Source: Actinoplanes sichuanensis
Lineage (GTDB): Bacteria > Actinomycetota > Actinomycetes > Mycobacteriales > Micromonosporaceae
Reading direction: 5' to 3'
Assembly (NCBI RefSeq): GCF_033097365.1
Contig: NZ_AP028461.1
Coordinates: 6,944,001-7,008,000 of the forward strand
DNA: 64,000 nucleotides
Shown here: positions 59,512-64,000 of the stretch, piece by piece
How positions within the stretch are numbered: the first letter of the stretch is position 1
How the letters are laid out: the number at the start of each line of letters is the position of its first letter
Notes under the pieces: model-generated
Database searches by the model: none
Told to the model about the DNA's origin: nothing
The model's input: only the letters and a program-made list of their open reading frames with translations
Position numbers and translations under genes: made by a program

Positions 59512-61416
59512 GTGCTATCACCGGGAGACGTGCTCAACGGCCGCTATCGGCTGACCCAACGAATCGCCGCCGGTGGCATGGGTGAGGTGTGGCGCGGCGA
59601 CGACCTGCTGCTGCAGCGCGAGATCGCGGTGAAGGTGCTGCTCCCGGCCCTGATGTCGGACTCGGACTTCATCACCAGGTTCCGTTCCGAGGCCCGGATG
59701 ATGGCGGCGCTGCGGCATCCCGGGATCGTGCAGGTCTACGACTACGGCGAGAATGCGCAGGTCGGCGCGCACCGGCTGGACTTCCTGGTGATGGAGTTCA
59801 TCGACGGCACCCCACTGTCGGCGAAGATCCAGCAGGCCGGTCGACTCTCCCCCGCCGAGACGATGGCCGCGATCGCGCAGGTCGCCGACGCGCTCCAGGC
59901 CGCCCACGACGCCGGCATCATTCACCGGGACGTCAAACCCAGCAATCTTCTGGTACGGCCGGCCGGCGCCATCGTGCTGGTCGACTTCGGAGTCGCCCGG
60001 TCCACCGGGGTCACCGGGATCACCAGCACCAATGTGGTGCTGGGCAGCGCACACTACATGGCTCCGGAGCAGGCCGAGGGCCGCCCGGTCACGGCCGTCA
60101 CCGATGTGTACGCGGTCGGTGCCGTCGCGTTCAGCTGCCTCACCGGGCGGCCGCCGTATGTCGGGGACAACCCGCTCGCCGTTCTCGCCCAGCTGGTGCA
60201 CGGGGCTCCACCGGTCCTGCCGCCGGATGTCCCGCCGGCGGTGGCCGCGGTGGTGATGCGGGCGCTCGCCAAGGACCCGGGCCAGCGGTTCCCGAGCGCT
60301 TCGGCGCTGGCGGCGGCCGCCCTCGGGGCCGGGTCGTCCCCCGCCCGGCCGCCGTCTCCGCCCTCGTCGCGGCCGCCGTTCCCGTCGCAGTCTTCGCCCG
60401 TCGCTCCTCTTGGGGGCGGCCGTCCCGCCGCTGCCGGAAGTTCGTTCCCCTCTGGCTCGCCGAGTGGCCGGTATCCGGCGGCGTCGGCGCAGCGGCCCGG
60501 CACCGGTGGTTTCCCAGCGGACGGGCGGGTTCCGAACGGATCCGGTTTCACGCCGGGCGCCGCATCGGTCGGGGCCGCGCCCAGCGGCGGCGCGCCCGGC
60601 AGCGGGATCGCGGCAGGTTCCACCTTCGGCGGCGCGGCCGGAAGAAGCGGCGCGTATGCCAACGTGGGCGGTCCGACCGGGCACGGCTCCGCGATGGGTG
60701 GCGCGACCGGGCAGGGCTCCGCGGTTTCGCGGCGGCGGCGCACCATGACCGTGGCGCTCGCGGCTGTCGCGGTGGTGGCTCTGCTTTCCGGTATCGGGAT
60801 CATCCTGAACAGCGGGTCGGGCAAAACGGACCCGGCGATCGAGTCGCAGGACCCGGATCGGCAACAACTCCAGGCGGACGACACGAGCGAAAAGCCGCAC
60901 GGCCAGTCCACCGGCCGGCCGAAGTCGTCTCCGAAGGGCGGCTCCGCGAACGGCAACACCGCACCGGCGGTCAAGAACCCGGCCACCGGCCCGGCCGACC
61001 CCGGCCAGCCGACCGCCACCGCGACAGCCGACCCGGACGAGCCGGGCGACCCGGACGCCACCGAACCGGCGACGAACCCCTACAGCGATCCGGTCGCGCT
61101 GTGCGGAAACGGATTCCAGGTGGTCGACTCGAAGAAGCTGGAGACGTCAGCCGGGGTGCTACGCGGCACGATCCATCTGCTCTACCGCGCCTCCGGTGGA
61201 AAGAATTGTGTGGTCACCATCAAGGCCGACACTCTCGACGAGAAGACCTCGATGTCCGCCACATTGGAGGTCCAGGGCGGCACACCGGTCGCCGACACCG
61301 GAACGTTCCAGTATTACGCCGGCCCGGTGAGCGCCACGGCCCCGAAGACCTGCGTCAAATGGGGCGGCTCCATCGGGGGAATGTCCTTCGAGAGCGACTT
61401 CTCCCACTGCGGCTGA
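59512..61416 (+). CDS. Transmembrane Ser/Thr protein kinase (Pkn family)
   Basis: 634 aa. The kinase domain (about 10-270) is complete: GxGGMGEV loop AAGGMGEVW, Lys41 in IAVKVL, HRDVKPSN with Asp140, DFG at 158-160, and activation-loop threonines before GSAHYMAPEQA. A Pro/Gly/Ser/Ala-rich juxtamembrane linker (about 280-408) leads to one membrane helix (about 412-432). The outer part has a Thr/Pro/Asp-rich stalk (440-525) and a small Cys-containing beta domain (530-634, CGNGF, NCVV, TCVKWGG, HCG) without PASTA repeats. It starts 9 bp after fadE33; regulation of sterol genes is not indicated. Confidence 0.92.
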   Translation: MLSPGDVLNGRYRLTQRIAAGGMGEVWRGDDLLLQREIAVKVLLPALMSDSDFITRFRSEARMMAALRHPGIVQVYDYGENAQVGAHRLDFLVMEFIDGTPLSAKIQQAGRLSPAETMAAIAQVADALQAAHDAGIIHRDVKPSNLLVRPAGAIVLVDFGVARSTGVTGITSTNVVLGSAHYMAPEQAEGRPVTAVTDVYAVGAVAFSCLTGRPPYVGDNPLAVLAQLVHGAPPVLPPDVPPAVAAVVMRALAKDPGQRFPSASALAAAALGAGSSPARPPSPPSSRPPFPSQSSPVAPLGGGRPAAAGSSFPSGSPSGRYPAASAQRPGTGGFPADGRVPNGSGFTPGAASVGAAPSGGAPGSGIAAGSTFGGAAGRSGAYANVGGPTGHGSAMGGATGQGSAVSRRRRTMTVALAAVAVVALLSGIGIILNSGSGKTDPAIESQDPDRQQLQADDTSEKPHGQSTGRPKSSPKGGSANGNTAPAVKNPATGPADPGQPTATATADPDEPGDPDATEPATNPYSDPVALCGNGFQVVDSKKLETSAGVLRGTIHLLYRASGGKNCVVTIKADTLDEKTSMSATLEVQGGTPVADTGTFQYYAGPVSATAPKTCVKWGGSIGGMSFESDFSHCG

Positions 61417-61420
61417 CCCC

Positions 61421-62542
61421 TCACATCCGCTCGATCTCGGTGAGGTCGATGTCGATCACAAACGGCACTGACAGCTGAACCCGATCATGGAAGATCCCAA
61501 GCGGTGTATACGCACTGAGCGCCGGATCGAGCTCGTAGGCATGGACGACCGCCTTACCCTCGACGTTCTCCACCCGCCAGAAGAACCGAATGCCCGCTTC
61601 GGCATAGAGCTGCGGTTTCCTCTTCCGGTCACGAATCTCCGACTCGGGTGACACAACCTCGACCGCGAGAAAGACGGCCTCAGCCGGATGCCAACTCGCA
61701 TCATCATCGATCTCGGCATCCGCTTGGACGACGATCACGTCAGGTTCAGGCCGCTGCCTGGGGCCCAGGACGACCGACATCTCCCGATCAACCAGAAACC
61801 GATCCCTCGGCGCGCGCCGGCACAACCCGCTCTCGAGAAGACGCAACGCCTTCTGGTGAAAGCGCGGCCGGGGGCGCCCGACGACGAGCTTGCCGTCGAT
61901 GAGTTGGGAATGAGAGGGCAGACCGGGCATCCGATCGAGTTCGTCGGCATACAACCGGAATTCACATCCGTTCGATCTCGCTGAGGTCGATGTCGATCGG
62001 GAACGGGACTCGCAGGTCGATCCGGTCGTGGAAGGTCCCGATCGACTCGTAGGCGCGCTCTCCGGGGCGCGCTCGAAAGCGTGGACGACCGGCTTGCCCT
62101 CGACTGCCTCCACCCGCCAGAAGAACGGAATACCCGCCTCGGCATAGAGCTGCGGCTTAAGCACCCGATCACGGATCTCCGACTCGGGCGAGACGACCTC
62201 GACCGCCAGCACAACCGCCTCGGCCGGATAGCAGGTGACGGAAAGACTCGCCTCGGCATCGCCGCGCACGACGACCACGTCGGGTTCCGGCCTCTGTTTC
62301 CTGTTCAGAACCACTGACATGTCGCGCCGGACCAGGAACTCCGGTCGCGGTGCCGCCGAACGCAGGGACCGGGTCAGCAGATCGAGCATCAGCGAATGAA
62401 AGACCTTCGGCGGGCTCACGAGGACGAGGCGTCCGTCGATGAGCTCCGCGTGGGGTGGGAGATCGGGAATCCGATCAAGGTCATCGGCGGTGAATCCCTC
62501 CGCTGGCGGCTGATTCCACTCGATCGCTGATTCAGCGCTCAC
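61421..62542 (-). CDS. Uma2-family endonuclease-like protein: tandem duplicate fused by a frameshift
   Basis: Read as one frame this gives 373 aa with two Uma2 (DUF820) domains. Both share LIDG-R/K-LV, RRDMSVVL/DREMSVVL, RPEPDV-V/I-VV, PAEAV-LAVEVVSPESEIRDR and KPQLYAEAGI-FFWRVE-VEGK-VVHA, the PD-(D/E)xK-like core. In copy 1 the frame is lost near 62059-62065: after FERAPES the other frame reads AYESIGTFHDRIDLRVPFPIDIDLSEIERM and stops at 61962-61964, exactly parallel to the end of copy 2. A one-base deletion therefore joins two genes. Restored, they would be 61962-62542 and about 61421-61954 (TTG start). Either a real mutation or a sequencing error. Confidence 0.8.
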   Translation of the reverse strand: MSAESAIEWNQPPAEGFTADDLDRIPDLPPHAELIDGRLVLVSPPKVFHSLMLDLLTRSLRSAAPRPEFLVRRDMSVVLNRKQRPEPDVVVVRGDAEASLSVTCYPAEAVVLAVEVVSPESEIRDRVLKPQLYAEAGIPFFWRVEAVEGKPVVHAFERAPESAPTSRSGPSTTGSTCESRSRSTSTSARSNGCEFRLYADELDRMPGLPSHSQLIDGKLVVGRPRPRFHQKALRLLESGLCRRAPRDRFLVDREMSVVLGPRQRPEPDVIVVQADAEIDDDASWHPAEAVFLAVEVVSPESEIRDRKRKPQLYAEAGIRFFWRVENVEGKAVVHAYELDPALSAYTPLGIFHDRVQLSVPFVIDIDLTEIERM

Positions 62543-62700
62543 GGAACGGCCTCCCTTGCGGCGATTTCTCGCTCCCGCAGCCCACCCACGCAGACACCCC
62601 CTCAGCGGCGATCGACCCCAACGGGCTCTTGCAAGCGACTATAGGCCTGAGGACAGTTGCTGTCCACCTAGATGTCGCTCGCCGGGTAGCGCTGACTGCC

Positions 62701-63267
62701 TCACATCCAGTCGGTGTGGCGGGGCCAGGACAGGAGGGTGTCGACGACCTCGGGTGGCTCGTACGGTGAGGTCGGTGTCGTCGTGGTGTATCGGCTGCGA
62801 TGGAAGAGCAGCGGTGTCACGTCGCGGCACGGCCCCAGCATCGTCACCCGCCCGGTGACGATGGCGTGATCGCCGCCCGGATGGACCGCCTCCACCGAGC
62901 AGTCCGCCCAGGTCAGGACGCCGTCCAGGACCGGCGCCCCGGACGGCGCGGGCACCCAGTCGAGCGCGCCGAACCGGTCCGCGCCGCGGGTGCCGAAGAG
63001 CCGGGACACGTCGCGCTGGTCGGCGGCCAGGATGTTGACGCAGAAGATGCCGGACGCCCGGATCCGCCGCCAGGTGTCCGAGCCGCTCTGCGGGCAGAAG
63101 AGCACCAGCGGCGGGTCCAGGGAGAGGGGCGCGAACGCCTGGCAGGCGAATCCGGCCGGGCCGTCGGCATCGGCCGTGGTGATGACGGTGACGCCGGTTC
63201 CGAAGTGGCCGAAGACCCTGCGGAATCCGGCGGCCGGCGACACCGGCACGGACGGGTGGGTGGTCAA
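62701..63267 (-). CDS. hsaB: HsaB-like flavin reductase of the 3-HSA hydroxylase (TTG start)
   Basis: 188 aa, as long as HsaB (187 aa). Flavin-reductase fold: FRRVFGHFGTGVTVITT (about 12-28), GFACQAFAPLSLDPPLVLFC (about 37-56), GIFCVNILAADQRDVSRLFG (about 71-90) and GRVTMLG near 145. HsaB supplies reduced flavin to HsaA, which hydroxylates 3-HSA before ring A cleavage. TTG 63267 overlaps the hsaC stop by ATTGA, so translation is coupled; no other start fits the family N-terminus. No hsaA or hsaD is in the window; they may lie upstream of hsaC. Confidence 0.88.
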   Translation of the reverse strand: MTTHPSVPVSPAAGFRRVFGHFGTGVTVITTADADGPAGFACQAFAPLSLDPPLVLFCPQSGSDTWRRIRASGIFCVNILAADQRDVSRLFGTRGADRFGALDWVPAPSGAPVLDGVLTWADCSVEAVHPGGDHAIVTGRVTMLGPCRDVTPLLFHRSRYTTTTPTSPYEPPEVVDTLLSWPRHTDWM

Positions 63268-64000
63268 TGCCCGCCGCCGCCGAAGAACCGGTGGCCCCAG
63301 ACGCTGTGCGCGGTGGTCTGGCGGGCGACCCAGGTGTCGTCGTCGACGGTGAGGCCGCCGTAGCCGTACTCGATGTCGAATCCGCTCGGGGTCCGGACGT
63401 AGAAGGAGACCATCTCGTCGTTGGCGTGCCGGCCCAGGGTGGAGATCATCGGGGCCTTGTTGCGGGCGCACCGGTCGATGGCCCGGCCGACGTCGTCGAG
63501 GGTCTCGGTCTCGATCATCAGGTGTACGAGTCCGGTCGGCGCTGGAATCGGGGCGAGCGCGACACTGTGGTGCCGGGGACCACAGCCGAGGAACCGCATC
63601 CACAGGGGCTTGTCGCTCGGCGGCAGTCCGAGGTGCTCGGGGACGAGGCGCATCGAGTCGCGCAGCCGGAACCCGAGGACCTCGCTCCAGAACCGCAGCG
63701 ACGCGACGTCGTCGCGGGCCGGCAGGACGACGTGCCCCATGCCCTGGCCGCCGGTGACGAACCGGGTGCCGTACGAGCTGAGCGCCGGCCGGCTGTCGAG
63801 GGCCACGCCGCAGAAGAACTCGAGCCGGTTGCCGGCCGGGTCGTCGACGCTGATCAGGTGGGAGACGCGGCGGTCGGCGAGTTCGTCGGCGCCGGCCGGT
63901 TTGACGGCGATGCCGGCTTCGTCGAGGACGCCGACGAGCCTGGTGAGGGCGGCCGGGTCGGCGAGTTCCCAGCCGGACGCGGCGAGCCGGTCCCGTTCGC
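63264..64000 (-). CDS. hsaC: HsaC-like extradiol dioxygenase (3,4-DHSA dioxygenase), N-terminus beyond window
   Basis: 245 C-terminal residues, the rest lies beyond base 64000. It is a two-domain vicinal-oxygen-chelate enzyme: the end of domain 1 (ISVDDPAGNRLEFFCGV) and the catalytic domain 2 with the Fe(II) ligands His (GQGMGHVVLPARD), His (LVHLMIETETLDDV) and Glu (GFDIEYGYGG). HSVWGHRFF near the C-terminus is typical of the BphC/HsaC group. HsaC cleaves the catecholic ring A of 3,4-DHSA. It is directly coupled to hsaB, as in the hsaC-hsaB order of M. tuberculosis. Confidence 0.92.
   Translation of the reverse strand, partial: ERDRLAASGWELADPAALTRLVGVLDEAGIAVKPAGADELADRRVSHLISVDDPAGNRLEFFCGVALDSRPALSSYGTRFVTGGQGMGHVVLPARDDVASLRFWSEVLGFRLRDSMRLVPEHLGLPPSDKPLWMRFLGCGPRHHSVALAPIPAPTGLVHLMIETETLDDVGRAIDRCARNKAPMISTLGRHANDEMVSFYVRTPSGFDIEYGYGGLTVDDDTWVARQTTAHSVWGHRFFGGGGH

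Noticed and set aside
62543..62700. Possible small gene or RNA between the Uma2 genes and hsaB
   Set aside because: No frame with a start and ribosome binding site and no stable structured RNA could be made out; it is likely only the Uma2 promoter region.

Overview
The window is very GC-rich, densely packed actinobacterial DNA: GTG and TTG starts, ATGA/GTGA stop-start overlaps, F420- and mycothiol-type enzymes, and many secreted hydrolases. About half of it is a sterol (cholesterol-type) catabolism island whose gene sets match those of Mycobacterium tuberculosis and Rhodococcus. The other genes (Trp-rich subtilase, GGDEF proteins, PL9 pectate lyase, CE4-CBM2 deacetylase, Thg1-like protein) point to a non-mycobacterial soil actinomycete, probably Micromonosporaceae/Actinoplanes-like; that placement is inference.

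Layout. 1-2.1 kb: two SDRs (one cut by the window edge, one Hsd4A-like), a PPOX flavoprotein and a TetR regulator. 2.1-5.7 kb (minus): MBL-fold hydrolase with a 27-bp palindromic operator, an aldehyde dehydrogenase with a KstR box, and an SDR carrying a 15-bp tandem repeat. 5.7-10.2 kb: ring C/D genes echA20-ipdA-ipdB-ipdC facing fadA6. 10.2-13.6 kb: KstR-box operon of two acyl-CoA dehydrogenase subunits, an F420/LLM oxidoreductase and a GNAT protein. 13.6-19.3 kb: subtilase, two diguanylate cyclases, one unknown. 19.3-23.4 kb: Zn alcohol dehydrogenase divergent from a trio like Rv3531c-Rv3530c-Rv3529c, with two KstR boxes between. 23.4-30.8 kb: accessory genes (deacetylase, Thg1-like, ABC exporter, repeat protein, hydrolase, AraC). 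30.8-34.3 kb: nitronate-monooxygenase-like protein and fadD19 divergent from echA19. 34.4-41.5 kb: M23 lipoprotein, fadD17, then the operon DUF35/ltp4/ltp3/cholesterol oxidase. 41.7-48.1 kb: accessory genes (pectate lyase, ECF sigma, MarR-MFS, HD, RDD, DUF2752). 48.2-52.0 kb: cyp125 divergent from fadA5, a DUF2613-like peptide and a KstR-box DUF3068 protein. 52.0-59.5 kb: ipdF-fadE30 divergent from fadD3-ech-three fadE across a perfect KstR2 box. 59.5-64 kb: Ser/Thr kinase, a fused/frameshifted Uma2 duplication, then hsaB and hsaC (cut by the window end).

How it works together (family knowledge plus context). Cholesterol oxidase or a 3-HSD starts ring A; CYP125, possibly with the KstR-box ADH and ALDH, oxidises C26. 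FadD19/FadD17 activate side-chain acids; acyl-CoA dehydrogenases, EchA19, Hsd4A-like SDR and FadA5 run beta-oxidation; Ltp3/Ltp4 with the DUF35 protein act as side-chain aldolases. HsaB/HsaC act on rings A/B, and FadD3, FadE30, IpdF, IpdC, EchA20, IpdAB and FadA6 dismantle rings C/D. Two operator types are visible: TnnAACnnGTTnnA (KstR type, ten sites) and AnCAAGnnCTTGnT (KstR2 type, two sites). Neither KstR nor KstR2 is recognisable in the window. No tRNA, rRNA, CRISPR or insertion sequence was seen.
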